Source: Agroathelia rolfsii (lineage: Eukaryota > Basidiomycota > Agaricomycetes > Amylocorticiales > Amylocorticiaceae). Taken from it: DNA of 64,000 nucleotides. The notes beneath the pieces were generated by a model. That model worked only from the letters and a program-made list of their open reading frames with translations, made no database searches and was not told the origin of the DNA. Of this stretch, positions 1 through 11,284 are shown piece by piece. Location: assembly GCA_018343915.1 (NCBI GenBank), contig JABRWF010000006.1, positions 1,922,001 through 1,986,000 on the forward strand. Direction: 5' to 3'. The translations under genes were made by a program, and so were the position numbers. Position 1 is the first letter of the stretch. The number at the start of each line of letters is the position of its first letter.

Positions 1-1062
1 GCATAATCGTACCTTGCTACCTGCCAAAGTTTTCATCTTCGCAGAAGACGCCCGGCCAGGTTACCTTGGGACATGGACGCGTAGATCCTCAGTTATTACT
101 AGTCGAAGGCCATTTGCTCGGGATATTACAGAACGAGATTATGGATATGATAGTGGCGAGGACTGGGAGGAGGAGCAGGGCGTAGAAGGAGATGAAGTAG
201 ATGGTGCTGATGATGACGACGACGATGCAGGGGACGACGATGCCGATTCAGATGCTGATAGTTGGCTCGTTGACGACGATGAAGTGGAAACAGCGGATCC
301 TTCAATGGAGGAGCCATCATCGGAATGGGAACTTGATTTCTTGACAAGGAGATCTCCTCCCCCTTTAAAAAGGAAGGGAGCGGCGCCGGAAGAGAAAAAG
401 AAAGAAAAACGAAGGAAAGTGGTCGTTCCATTGGTACCGCTCACTCTAGGGCCAAGCTGGGAAGACGAAATAGGCTATTGTAAACTGGACGCATTCGAGG
501 GGTACAAAATCCAATTATTCAATGGTAGGATCAAAAATAGTAATCGTTACAGCAAATTACGCTTACTTTCTTTACTCATAGATACACCATATCCCATCGA
601 TCCTTTCACTTTCGTCTCTGTCGCAGCTCATGAAAAGGCGAAACATGTTCCAGGGCTGGCCGCTGATGGATTCGTTGTTCCTCCTCTCCCAGACCACCTT
701 GTCGCTCCGAATTCATCAGCCATCCATGATCTATCGTCAGATACGAAGGCCGCCATTACGTCCAAGCAACCCCCATTAACACCTAAAACGCAGTTTCCAG
801 ACAACTTACTCCCCATCCTACTGCGCAAGATCGAGTCATTGTCGACGGGCAATTTTGGGTTCATTGTCGAATCGATACATCAAGATCTCAAGGCGGAGAA
901 AGTCAAGAAAAACGCTATTGAAGCCAAAGTACGTGAAGTTGGGGAAAAGAGCAAGGAGAAGAAAGTTTGGGTCGTGAAGGACATGTATAAAGTAAGTACG
1001 CTATGGGTTTGTGCTGGGATTGCTAATTGATTATCATCCAGGCGCTTGTTGTTCAGTCGTGA
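1..1062 (+). CDS. Chromatin assembly factor 1 large subunit (CAF-1 p150/Cac1), 3' part
   Basis: This is the C-terminal part of the CAF-1 large subunit, which deposits H3-H4 behind the replication fork in the nucleus. The gene enters from the left edge with no start in the window; the first codons are open in frame (reading from base 2). Visible are the family motif around LLPAKVFIFAEDARPGYLGTW, then DYGYDSGEDWEEE followed by a long Asp/Glu tract ending in SWLVDDDEVE, which is the conserved acidic block of CAF-1A. A basic patch (KRKGAAPEEKKKEKRRK) follows, and a C-terminal region (LLPILLRKIESLSTGNFGFI) resembling the Cac1 winged-helix domain. Exon one ends at 991 (K|GTAAGT); the intron 992-1041 ends in CATCCAG and the last exon 1042-1062 adds ALVVQS and a stop. 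It converges on the Spc24 gene 124 bases away. The assignment is firm; the exact start lies outside the window. Confidence 0.9.
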
Positions 1063-1186
1063 GAAACTAGTATATAATGTCCACTTTTTGCTGCTATGTA
1101 CATGGGAGATGACCTAGTTCTTGTTCATTATTGTATACTTCTTTATCGAGATGGGGTAATAGATTTTTTGCATCTTGCCGAACAAT

Positions 1187-2025
1187 TTATGACGACGCGA
1201 GTTTCCACAGCCGACGAACCTCCTGGACTGACGGAGGGGCTGATGGGTCGATGGATACACAATGTACATCTCCGGAAGATGAACCTGTTCAGCTGTTTAA
1301 TATGTTTATTTTTCCGAATTATTATCCTCAACATACGAATGAGCATCTTGGTCATTCGACCATTTACATCCATTATGGGTTCAAAGCCCAGACCCTTGAA
1401 GAACTCTATGCGGAGTCTATGACCATAAGGAAGATCAGTCATGACATTTGGAGACGGATGAACTCATACCTACGCCATGCTATCCAGATTCTTCTCGTGG
1501 TCTGCGGATGGATCGCTTTGTTCGAGCGAGCGAGTATCATCTTTAATGACGGAAAGTTCAGCATCTCGTTGAGCCTGTGCCATGCCACTATCATTTATTG
1601 CCTTGGCTAGCGAAAGTCGAGTGCTCTCGAGAGAATTTAGTTGGGCATGGTGTTCTGCCAAAGATGGTACAGTCGGGGGACGTGTGGAAGACACGCGCGC
1701 CGACTCCAGGTTCCTCGCAGTGCCTGTTGACAAAGGAAGGAATGGATCAACGACGTGAGATATATCACCCAGCCCACACGCAAGTCATTTTACCCTTCAA
1801 CTTGCTTTGCGATGCTTCCAGTTCCTTCTTTCGCTTTTCAGCCGTATGAGATATACGCTCCTCGGCCGCCATGATTGTGAGAAAGTCATCGCCTGCATCA
1901 ACGACTGGTGTTACTTCTTGCAGGACTTTACTGTTTCAGTTATCAGGCTTTTGAGTAACGTAGGCGGGATATTCAAATGACATTGCCTGTTGCAGCTCTC
2001 TTGAAGCGTTGTCTAAGTTACTCAT
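1187..2025 (-). CDS. SPC24: Kinetochore protein Spc24 (NDC80 complex), five exons
   Basis: Spc24 pairs with Spc25 in the NDC80 complex that ties microtubules to kinetochores. I assembled exons 2025-1982, 1930-1794, 1723-1474, 1416-1337 and 1284-1187; together they give 609 nt in frame, a 202-residue protein, the usual Spc24 length. The N-terminal half is a coiled-coil-like stretch (TAEKRKKELEASQSKLK, then LAEHHAQLNSLESTRLSLAK). The C-terminal half has the globular RWD-type pattern: ALRIEFFKGLGFEP, then IRSSSGDVHCVSID, ending VRRLWKLASS, which matches the family's R-x-LW-x-LA end. Introns 2 to 4 have good borders and keep frame. Intron 1 is weaker: it uses donor GTCATT and is needed to remove an in-frame TGA; if it is not real, the gene starts later or is broken. 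A CACGTG box sits about 100 bases upstream of the ATG. Confidence 0.82.
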
Positions 2026-2122
2026 GTGGTATTTTCAAGTCGACCAAGTCCCGTATTATGAGGTGCAAGTTATGAGACAACTGTTAGGAAATCAATTTAG
2101 CAAACCGACAATGCCCTTGATC

Positions 2123-2128
2123 CACGTG
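2123..2128. promoter_or_regulatory. CACGTG E-box upstream of Spc24
   Basis: A palindromic CACGTG (followed by AC) lies about 98 bases upstream of the Spc24 start codon. Such boxes are bound by bHLH factors such as Cbf1 in fungi. Function is inferred only from sequence and position. Confidence 0.35.
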
Positions 2129-2269
2129 ACCGTGACTTACAAGGGACAACTTTCAATACTGAAGTAAATAGATGACAGAGTTTATTTTGCATGAGCAAGC
2201 ATAGAATAAATCACTTATTAACCTGAAGTTATATTTTACATGGTAATATAAGGAAATGACGCCGTTCAA

Positions 2270-3653
2270 CTACTTTAGATTGGCAGCCGCCGTCACATCC
2301 ACTACGACCTTCCCCCTTGCGCGTTTGCTCATGAGACGGTCATAGGCCTTGTAAAGATCCGGGAAGGGGAATATCGTGTCCACCAGCGGCTTCAATTTCC
2401 CTTCGGCTAAATAGAGTGCAACTTTATCGAGCTGCGCCTTATCATTACGAAGTGGAATAAGACTATGGAAGATACAACGTTAGCGAAATCGTTACTGGGA
2501 AGAAGATGAAACACCATACCTCCAACCGCGTTCCACTCCTCCGAGATATGTTGGTAAAAGCGCCACAGTGAACGTCTTCAGAATCAACCATATTTCTCGT
2601 AGGTTCCAGCTCGGCGTTGGACCTGTGGAGACGTACATGCCTCCTGGTGCGAGGTAAGCTGGGCTGTTGATGTATAATGCGGGGTCGACCAAGCCAACCG
2701 CATCGAATATAAGATGGTATTTAGGTGTAGGAGGGTTGGCGATAAGGAAAGAGTGTAAAGGTTCTCTGGTATAATCGATGAACTGCAGACACATCAGGAC
2801 ATATGATGTAGAAAGAACGTAACAAAACATACCTCGTCTGCACCGAGACTTCTAACAAGGTCTTCGTTTTTAGCCGAAGCCGTAGCGACGACCCGAATGC
2901 CCTGTATTTTAGCAAGTTGGATTGCAAATGCTCCCACGGAAGAACTTCCACCGTTGATTAATACGGTTTGTCCCGCCTCGAGTTTTCCGATGTCAAAAAG
3001 AGCTTGGTATGCAGTGAGTACTGCGAGGCAAATGCAGGCTTCAGGAGCCGAAATATTCGATGGGCGGGGGGCGACATGATCTGTAGGTACACGAACATAT
3101 TGCTGTAAGGCGCCTTGGGATGACTTGATGTTGAGTTCTGAATTTCCGGTTGCATGAGAGTCAGACGGACATAATAAAATAATATTGCAATTTGAATTCA
3201 CCCTTGGGAACCCAGCCAAACACACTATCTCCAGACCTTAACCCTGTACCATTTCCATCCGCAATAAGCCCAGCAAAATCATGTTCCGGTACAAGGGGCC
3301 TTCTGGCCAAGAAATTAGGCAGAGTGCCAAGTAGTTTGTATCCACTGCAACCGATACAAGAACCATCGGGAAGAGCATCCAAAGGACTACGAAAGAAACA
3401 TACATGGGATTCAAGGCGGCGGCCTCAACTTTAACAAGCACTTCATTGGGTGCGAGCTTTGAAGGCACAGGCGCATTATTCTTCAGTATCAGGGTTGATG
3501 GGCCTGGTAAGCCCCGGTTGACGGCAAACCTGAGACATTGATAGATGGTTATATCATGTGGGGGCGGTGTGGTTGCTAAGGCTGGAAGCATGCTACAAAC
3601 CAAGCACTTTGGGTCCGTGGAACTTGAATAGCTGAGACGGCGGGGGACGGCAT
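2270..3653 (-). CDS. Medium-chain dehydrogenase/reductase, quinone-reductase-like (copy 1)
   Basis: This is an NAD(P)H-dependent oxidoreductase of the zinc-free quinone reductase/RTN4IP1-like branch of the MDR superfamily; the substrate is unknown. The start at 3653 gives MPSPAVSAIQVPRTQSAW, then intron 3600-3530 joins W to FAVNRGLPGPSTL. A GroES-like N-terminal domain follows (LAPNEVLVKVEAAALNP; PLVPEHDFAGLIADGNGT), then the Rossmann dinucleotide-binding motif INGGSSSVGAFAIQLAK and a conserved SLGADE. The C-terminus is MSKRARGKVVVDV. No structural-zinc cysteine cluster is seen. The gene is a tandem paralogue of 4207-5574 with matching intron positions. Reading of introns at the AT|GTATGT donor (after NPM) and at GADE|FIDYT agrees with the paralogue. 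The MDR assignment is firm; the precise activity is not. Confidence 0.87.
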
Positions 3654-4206
3654 AGCAAATCAAAGAGAGAGAGACGTAGAGACACAGCCAGTACTCTGCG
3701 TGATAGTTGGAGGACAAAGATTTCAACGGTGGAATGCATGCCGGGTACTTGTCCTTTCCAGATATTGAGAACCATCGTCACAGATATGGACTAGTGCCTA
3801 CGGGCGGAGGTAAGAATGACATGTGGCCGCCGTCAGGCGAATTAGATGGAGGCCATTCATGCAATGCAATGTCTGATCCTACCGTTGGGCAATCGGAGAA
3901 CCAGGTTCAAGTTATCCTAGTGGTAGCAATAAGAATCATGCTCGTAAAATTACAATTTAATCATTCAATATACGGAAACAAACTTGTGATGCCGGAAAAT
4001 ATATCAAGATTAAATCATTAAATTTCACTTATAGCCATAAGTTAATCCACCTGGATCAAATTTGATTCAGCTTTGCCATTTCGAATTTAGCTAATGTACT
4101 GAGTACTGAGCATTCATAACGTCGAGAAGCACGTAACAAACTGCTAATTCATGAGTGTCGACAATGGGGCATAGTATTACAACTCGGAAATGACAGTTAT
4201 TACAGT
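3654..4206. other. Intergenic stretch between the two MDR paralogues
   Basis: This AT-rich stretch separates the copy 1 start from the copy 2 stop, so it holds the promoter of copy 1 and the 3' end of copy 2. An open frame at 3707-4021 (+) has no recognisable domain and is probably chance. No repeat or RNA gene was seen. Confidence 0.5.
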
Positions 4207-5574
4207 CTATGAGTCTGCGGTGGTCACATCCACCACAACCTTTCCTCTTGCACGCTTGCTCATCTGGCGCTCGTAGGCTTTGTATACATCCGAGAATGAG
4301 AATACACTGTCTACGACTGGCTTCAATTTTCCCTCGGCGAGATATACTCCTAGCTTATCGAGCTGAGCCTTGTCATTATGAACACCGACCATTCTGAATA
4401 CATAACGTTAGTGCGGTGCGATGTAAGAATGGTGAATTAGTACACACCTCCATTTGCGTTTACCTCCCCCAAGGAACGCAGGTAAAGATGCCACGCCGAT
4501 CGTCTTGAGCGTCTGCCATATGTCTCGTACATTCAAACCTGGAGTCGTGCCCGTTGTGACATACATGCCTCCTGGTGCGAGATAGGCCGGGCTATAGGTG
4601 TACAATGCTGGGTCAAGCAGACCTACGGCGTCGAATATGAGGTGATATTTAGGTGAGGGTGGTTGATCAGTTAGGAAAGAATGCAACGGCTGCTTAGTGT
4701 AGTCGATGAACTAGAAGCAGGCTCATTAGAATGCATCATGACAACAGGCAAAGTCCAACATACCTCATCCGCACCAAGACTTCTGACGAGTTCTTCATTC
4801 TTACCGGAAGCCGTAGCGATAACGCGAGCGCCATGGGCTTTCGCAAGCTGAATTGCAAAAGCACCGACGGAAGAGCTTCCACCATTGATCAGCACTGTCT
4901 GTCCATCTTCAAGCTTCCCGACGTCAAAAAGGCCTTGGTAAGCAGTGAGTGCTGCAAGTGAGATGCTGGCTTCGACAGCAGTAACGTTTGAAGGGCGAAT
5001 GGTGACATGGTCTGCAGGTAAACGCAAATATTGCTGCAAGACGCCTTGCGCCGTTTTCATGTTGAGGGCTAGTTTTTATTAACGTGAGATGGGCAAGTCT
5101 GGGATAATATGAGATAAACACAGGCTCACAGACAGGAACCCAGCCAAACACACGATCACCAGTTTTGAACTCCGTACCGTTTCCGTCTACAATGACGCCA
5201 GCGAAATCATGTTCTGGAACTAAAGGTCGTTTGGCTAGAAAGTTAGGTAGAAAAGCAAGTATTTTGTATCCACTGTGGCGATTCAAAGTTAGTTTTTTTT
5301 TAGATAACGCTCCGACGACATCTCGTAAGGAACGTACACGGGGTTCAGGGCAGCAGCTTCAACCTTGACTAGTACTTCATTAGGCGCAAGTTCTGAAGGC
5401 ACAGGAGCATCGGTCCTAAGTTTCAAGGTGGAAGGACCAGGCGAGCCTCGGTTGATAGCAAACCTAAGGTATTTATCGGTAAGCTGGTAGTGTGGGTAAA
5501 ATATGATGAGACCGTGGGTTTAATACAGACCAAGCCCTTTGAGTTTGCGGAATGGCAGAATCGATAGTGGTCAT
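4207..5574 (-). CDS. Medium-chain dehydrogenase/reductase, quinone-reductase-like (copy 2)
   Basis: This is the second of two tandem MDR oxidoreductases, similar to copy 1 over the full length. The start at 5574 gives MTTIDSAIPQTQRAW, and the first intron (donor GTCTGT, acceptor CCTTAG) joins to FAINRGSPGPSTLKL. Motifs are LAPNEVLVKVEAAALNP, PLVPEHDFAGVIVDGNGT, VFGWVP, the NAD(P)-binding INGGSSSVGAFAIQLAK, SLGADE, and the end MSKRARGKVVVDVTTADS. Intron 2 follows NPV at GT|GTACGT, in the same phase as copy 1. The first exon is the most divergent part between copies; the binding core is nearly identical. There is no zinc-binding cluster. A role in quinone or enone reduction is inferred from the family, not from any residue-level proof. 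Confidence 0.87.
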
Positions 5575-6616
5575 GGTTGGGCGGACAGAAGACAAAATGT
5601 TCGGCAAGACTGTTAGCAACTAGAGCTCTTTTGAACGGATGATGGGTAATTAGGGTGATGGTTGTACAATAAAGCCGACAACGGCAATAACGTGTACTGG
5701 TGTTATCCATGCTTTGTCACGATACCAAGGATAGAATTCTCAATCGATGGTGAGAAAAATGACGTTCACACAGCCTGAGGGACACATATGGCTCATCGTT
5801 ATACGGAAGCAAATCATGTCCTGAAGACGACTCGGAGATGACGCAGACGAAATGACGACATCTGAGTCCACACCGGCATTGGGACATACCGGGAAATCCG
5901 GTTCAACTCTGGCTTGAATTACATTACCAACAATGAGTATTAATGAGTGTGTGGCTCTTTGTCTTGCGGCTGACTGTGTGTGAACAAGAAATATGTAAGT
6001 TAATTACTAATAGAGTCAGCAAGAGAGTCGGACAGCCTGTCGAACCCTTCCGCCGGCCATGTAATCACGATTCACAATATCACAATTCTGTGCTTCGCCT
6101 CGGTTGTGCGTGATTTGAATGTACCGGCGGGCAACTCAGGTAATGAAAAAAAAATATGAATGAAATGAGTATTGACGAATAAAGACGATGATTCAGGCGA
6201 ATGCTATCACTAGACCAAAACAGGCAGAAGAGATACCTGCCAATTATGTAGCCACAAGACCTAATGGAAATGAGATTGGAGTCGGATGTATGTAAGTGAG
6301 TAGATTGATATAAAAGGGTATGATATATGAAAAAGGCACAACAAGCAGATGAATGAGTGACGTGAAATGTTCTGTCCGAAAGACGATAAGCGTGTATCTG
6401 ATCCAGATGCAGGGGTGGTTAGTGCTGATGGTAGTACACACTACATTTAATTTGGGTATGCGTAAGGAAGTAGTGTACCACTGGAAAGGAGAGATAACAA
6501 AGTAAAATGTCCGATTGTAGTCCGATTACCCGAAGGGAAAGGAAGAAATATTCAAAGAAACTGATGAAGAGAATAGACTCGGAGCACCAAGATTAGAGCG
6601 GGAAGCGAAAGGCATT
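5575..6616. other. Intergenic stretch, about 1 kb
   Basis: This AT-rich stretch holds the promoter of MDR copy 2 and the 3' flank of the 6617-7965 gene. Short open frames (5423-5710 and 6244-6441 on -) show no domain or sensible splice context. Nothing else was seen. Confidence 0.5.
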
Positions 6617-7965
6617 TTAGTTGTAGCACGGAACGAGCATAGCATTGAGGCCAAGGTGCTTGACCCATTTGAGTGACGCCATGCGCTGATCGCCCTGGAG
6701 TCGGCTGGTGCGCAGATCCTTGCGCAGGGCAGCACGGCTGGAGTGCATCACTTCCTGGAGTGCGACAGGTCCGCTGGCGCGCGCAACGAGATAGTCGCGT
6801 ACGTTGAGGAACGCACCCGACCTCAGCATGGCCTTGGCTGCCTTGAGAGAAGTCGGGACGGTGCAGTTTTCCGAGTTAGGATTGCAGAGACCCAGTTCAA
6901 TCGTGAGTGCTTGCAGGAAAGCTAGCTTCGACTCCGCGTCGTACTCGGCCATAGGGTTCGATAGAACGCTGTAAAGAAATTGCGTTTCAGATATTATTTA
7001 CCTATATGTTGTTAAAGAGTTGATGAGACTTACTGAGTAATGTATTCGACAGCGGCCTCGTACACCCTTGTCCCGGCAAGCGCGGACTGCTGTTGTAGCT
7101 GTTTATTAACGCTAGCAGTATACCCACCGCACTCGGAGTCGAGATCGTTGACGATGGGCCTCTCTCCAAGGCCATTCCGAGTCGCATCAGCAGTCATGGA
7201 ACCACTATAGCTGGAAGTGCATGTCTTCTGCGTTTGTCCGCCGGTCTTTTTCTCCTCTCTAGGAGGGGTAGACGGCGGGGACGGCAATCTGTCGCTGCTG
7301 ATCCGTTCTTTCGCTGTCACTGTTTTTGGGATGGCGGTGGTGTTAGCAGCAACACCGCCAACCTGAGTAGCCGATGGTCGGCGGACAGTATTCTCCTGCG
7401 CAGCAGCAGCATTAGCATCAACATCCGAGGAGGCGGCCATCTGCGCCATGCGGGCCCTCTGGCGGGCGGCGTTGCGCTGCTGGCGCCTTTTGTGGGTGCG
7501 GTGGCTGCCACTGCCGGGACTGACCCTGCCCGTTGATGAAGACGACGAAGTAGAGGAAGAGAGCTCATGCACAGAAGATCCATCGTGATCGCTGAGGGCA
7601 CGGCGCTCAAAGTCAGAGCAGAGTTCGACCTCGTATGTGGGCTTGGAGAAGACCTCATCGTCAGAGTTGATTCGTAAATGCGCACGCGCATAGGTGGTGG
7701 ATGGTGTAGTGGAGAAGGTATAGCTTTGATTGCCAGTATAAGAACCGAGGCCCCAGACGATCTCGTCTTCTTCGTCCAAGAACAAAGTGCGACGAGGTGG
7801 GCCAATGGGCAATGGCATAGCGGCAGGTGGGTTAGCTGCGGTGGTGTACGGTCTAGCGTAGGGGCGGATAGGAGGGGAGGTGGGGATGCTGGATGTTGGC
7901 CTGGCAATGGGGGGAATCTGAGCGTTGGGATATGTGTTGTAGTTCATGGGAAAAATAGCAGACAT
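6617..7965 (-). CDS. Unrecognised Ser/Ala-rich protein, two exons
   Basis: I do not recognise this protein. Exon 7965-7034 and exon 6968-6617 join across an intron with donor GTAAGT and acceptor TTTACAG, giving 427 residues in frame. The frame is open further upstream, but only to a TTG, so the first ATG (MSAIFPMNYN) is taken as start. The N-terminal two-thirds is low complexity: Pro-rich (PPIARPTSSIPTSPPIRPYA), then a Ser-rich run next to a basic patch (HRTHKRRQQRNAARQRARMA) that could be a nuclear signal or short basic helix. The C-terminal part looks folded and helical: YITHVLSNPMAEYDAESKLA and KLAFLQALTIELGL, then LKAAKAMLRSGAFLNVRDYL. The composition suggests a nuclear or regulatory protein, but no function is claimed. 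Confidence 0.7.
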
Positions 7966-8644
7966 CTGGACGATTGTATCGAGATTTCGAAATGTAGAAA
8001 GTGAAAAAGATCTCTGTCTGGGCAAAAATCAAAGGGCGAATAGAATAATCAAGAGTGTCTTTGGACGCTCAAATACGATGGGGCTAGAAAATAGTAATCA
8101 TTCATCGTGTAAGTGATTGCTGCTACAGCGTGAAAATGTGAAGAGCGAGAGTGGCTTACCGGCTAAAGGAAATGGGGGCCTAAATGAAAAGAATTATGGA
8201 CCTGCTCTCTTTGGAAATCCGTCACAGAGGCGAGAGTATAGACTAGAATCGTCGACTTGGACGATGAAAGATAGGAGTAGATGCGAAACAAGAGACAAAA
8301 AGTAACGAAAGGGGGGAGGGTGTGAAGATTCACAGCCAAGCAAACACAGTCAGCGAGTTGTGCTGTTCCAGACCAAAGCCACCGTCCTTTATATATCTCT
8401 TGATTTTGCTGCTCTCGACTGATTTGCCATTTTTTCTCCGATAGAGCGATTTACAGGCGCAGCACAGGGATGCCGCCAAGTATGATGATCTATAATGAGT
8501 CCTCCCTGGAGACGGGACAGACGGAACGGACGGAAAAAACGACAATATAGCTCCGGTCTCTCGGTCGCTCTCTGTCTCATTAGGATGCAATCGTTTCATC
8601 GTTAACATCTAAGATCTCACACTCCCACTCCCACATCTCGTCTC
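7966..8644. other. Intergenic stretch, about 0.7 kb
   Basis: This holds the promoter or 5' leader of the 6617-7965 gene and the 3' flank of the Fmp25-like gene. No further gene, repeat or RNA was seen. Open frames at 8330-8608 (-) have no recognisable content. Confidence 0.45.
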
Positions 8645-11040
8645 CTAACATATCCGCCAATACACCACACTATTCCCATATCCTGCCACTGCCACTTGCT
8701 CAACTGGAGTACCCTTCTTCCAAACCTTGCCGCTCATGTCCCGCACCTCCGCGGCTTGCCGACGCATCAACATGAACCGTTCCTCTCCCCCAGGATACGT
8801 CAGCGTCGTCGGCGAAGCGAGGCTTGTTCGTCGACCATTGCCCAGCTGGGAGTTATGATTCGTGCCCCATACGTACAGATCCTTGCCGCCGGCGCCGGGT
8901 CCAGAGCGGGCAAGGGTATCAAGCGTCAAAAGTACATGCCCGGAAGGAGAAATTGATACATTATCAGGGTATATGGCATCGAGCAAGTTCGTTTTCTCGT
9001 TGTCTAGAGAATAGCCACAGAAGTTTTCGTTGGAAAAGTTGAGTATATGCACGGAATGAAATAAATGAAGAGTGGACATACATTCAACAAGCCCGCTTAC
9101 GTTACGAACTCGTACCGGAGTGCCCTGAGCGTTCGAGAACTGTAATTAAAAATGTGATTTACACATCGACATCAATGAGAAAGCAGTTCTTTTTGCAGGG
9201 ATCACGCAGGGCAGCAGACAAAATGGGTTCTTGTGTCAAAAGGTGACTCGCCTGATTATTGCCTAGGCCTCCCCATTGTCCATTGCCGAACATCATCAGT
9301 TCGACTGCTGGGGTTGGCTTGTCACGAGTCACATGTTCAACCACCAAGCCTGTCAAGTCACCACCTGTCAAAACGGAAAAGTGAGACGTCATTTCGGAAA
9401 CACCAAGGCAACACGAAAATTAGCCCTCATGATGGGATAATAAGCAATATGCCAATATTGGCGGTGAAGCAGAGCTTGATAAAATGAAGCAACAGAAACA
9501 AACCTGCATAGATCTGCGTGCAGCGCGTCTCTGTCCTTGTCGGGGACTTGACGACAATCTCCGTGGGAACAGCGATCGTGTCGAGAGTAACATTACGGCC
9601 TAATCCAATCTGCCTTAATACAAAGTAATATGAGAATAATAGCCATTTAAACCCGGGAGGCCAGGCAGCAGTGTAAGAACTATGCTGCGCTTCGACTCCT
9701 AAGCGTGCATGCAGTACACCAGATATTATTATACTTTGCTTTACTAATACTCACCCATACTCATTGGCGCCCCATCCCAGAAGGCGTCCAGTCTGGGTCA
9801 AGACAAAACTTGATCGGCCTCCGGTTGCAATCTTGGAAATCTTGACGTCCTTCAGGGAGGGGACTTCAAACAATGAATCCGAGAATCGAATGTTGCCGTC
9901 GTCCAGAGAAGAGGGCAAAGTCGATGTTTTTGACCCATCCATGGAGGATATCGGTCTTGTGTGGGGTGTCACACGCGCATATGGGTCCGCGATAGACCTG
10001 GGTGTCAGTTCGACCGGAATACGAGAACTCGGGATGTCCGCAGTAGCCGTTGACCTGTCGGGGAAATCGACTTTGCGAATGCCGAGCTGACCATATTTAT
10101 TGGCGTTGAGTGTTATGGGGTGTGCAAAGGTGCGTCCGGAGGAAGTAAGTGCCAGCAGATGATCCTGTCCCGCTGAGATGGATACGAATCTGTGGAGTCA
10201 TGGTCACATGAGGGATTCAAAGCCGCGGAGCAAAGTGAAGAGTCTTACTTTTCTCCCCAGTGCATTGCTTCTCTAGGCTTAATTTCTGTGAAGTCAACCG
10301 ACTGCTCTTCACCAGACAACCGGCCTGGCGACCACCATGAAGCACTAGATTGTGTGGGCTTCCCAGGTGTAAGACTCTGGTCGGAGGCTTTGGCAGCCAG
10401 TACGTAGATTCTACCCGACGCGGACAATGCAAAAACGCGTGAATCGGTCAGTTGCAAGCCCACGATGTTTTTTCCCCGAAGTGTTGCGGTGGGTATGCTT
10501 TTGGTGCGCCGGATGTTGTCACTGCTCGCGTGGAAACCTTCGCCCCATTGGTATACGTCTCCTCTTGCGTCAACACATGCGGCATGCTTCTCATGAAGGG
10601 CGAGATCCCGAAGAGCCACATTTTGAGACCATGCCGTTGGTACGGGTGTTCGATAGACATCAACATTCCCAGATTCTGGATTGAGAACATTGTTCCTATG
10701 ATAACACATACATGAGCTCTCTCCCATAATGCTTATGCTTAATGATTAGTACAGACTTGTTTGAGCCCCAAACGAGAGTGGTCAACGGTCCATTCTTGTC
10801 ATATATTTCGGCAGAGCGAGGAATGTCCGTTTCTCTAGCCTCGTTAGAAACGGTAGAATCTAATGCGTAATACGCGCATATTGCAGCTGCGACGACCGCA
10901 ATAGACGGGTAGGTAAATTCTGCTGCACCAGACCGAATAGCAATTTGATTCCAGTTTGTCCTTGGCCTGTGAGAAGCAGTCGAAAAGAGACGTGCGGCCC
11001 TCTGAGGTCTAACTATTTGTCTTCCTGCCGTCCTCAGCAT
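8645..11040 (-). CDS. Mitochondrial RCC1-repeat protein, Fmp25-like
   Basis: This is a multi-exon RCC1-repeat protein of roughly 580 residues. The start at 11040 gives a typical mitochondrial presequence (MLRTAGRQIVRPQRAARLFS; many Arg, no acidic residue), followed by a hydrophobic segment (YPSIAVVAAAICAYYAL), as in yeast Fmp25, an inner-membrane protein linked to cytochrome bc1 assembly. RCC1-type blades are seen at LTTLVWGSNKS, DARGDVYQWGEG, TQTGRLLGWGANEYGQIGLG, ELMMFGNGQWGGLGNNQ and KDLYVWGTNHNSQLGNGRRT. The C-terminus is VAVAGYGNSVVYWRIC with a stop at 8645. The last exons are 9079 and below, with joins near 9160, 9366, 9600 and 9755 read by eye. It shares a 244-base divergent promoter region with the 11285 gene. 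Family is sure; the mitochondrial role is inferred from the presequence. Confidence 0.83.
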
Positions 11041-11284
11041 CCTAGGTAGCGCGTTTTATTATGAAGCAGCAATGATAAGTCCAATATGCCAGTGCGTAAT
11101 GAGAGTCTTTGGAGAGGCCCGGAACAAACAACTGGAAAGATGCCGAAAGCGGCGATCAACGGAGAAAGCCAAAATGCTTTTACTTCCGATCATTCTCCGT
11201 TCCGTCATCGACCTGGACTGCTGCTGCTAACTTTGAACTTGAAGTTTCTCCATTCACTGGCATTGACTCGGCTTTAGATTAAAA

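Noticed and set aside
6951..6962. GGTTCGAT, B-box-like sequence of a tRNA
   Set aside because: It lies in coding sequence of the 427-residue gene and has no matching stems.
7317..7907. 196-residue minus-strand frame
   Set aside because: It is a shifted reading of the 6617-7965 gene, whose frame continues through a valid intron.
7966..8025. Extra N-terminal residues of the 427-residue protein
   Set aside because: The upstream in-frame start is TTG, so the first ATG at 7965 is used.
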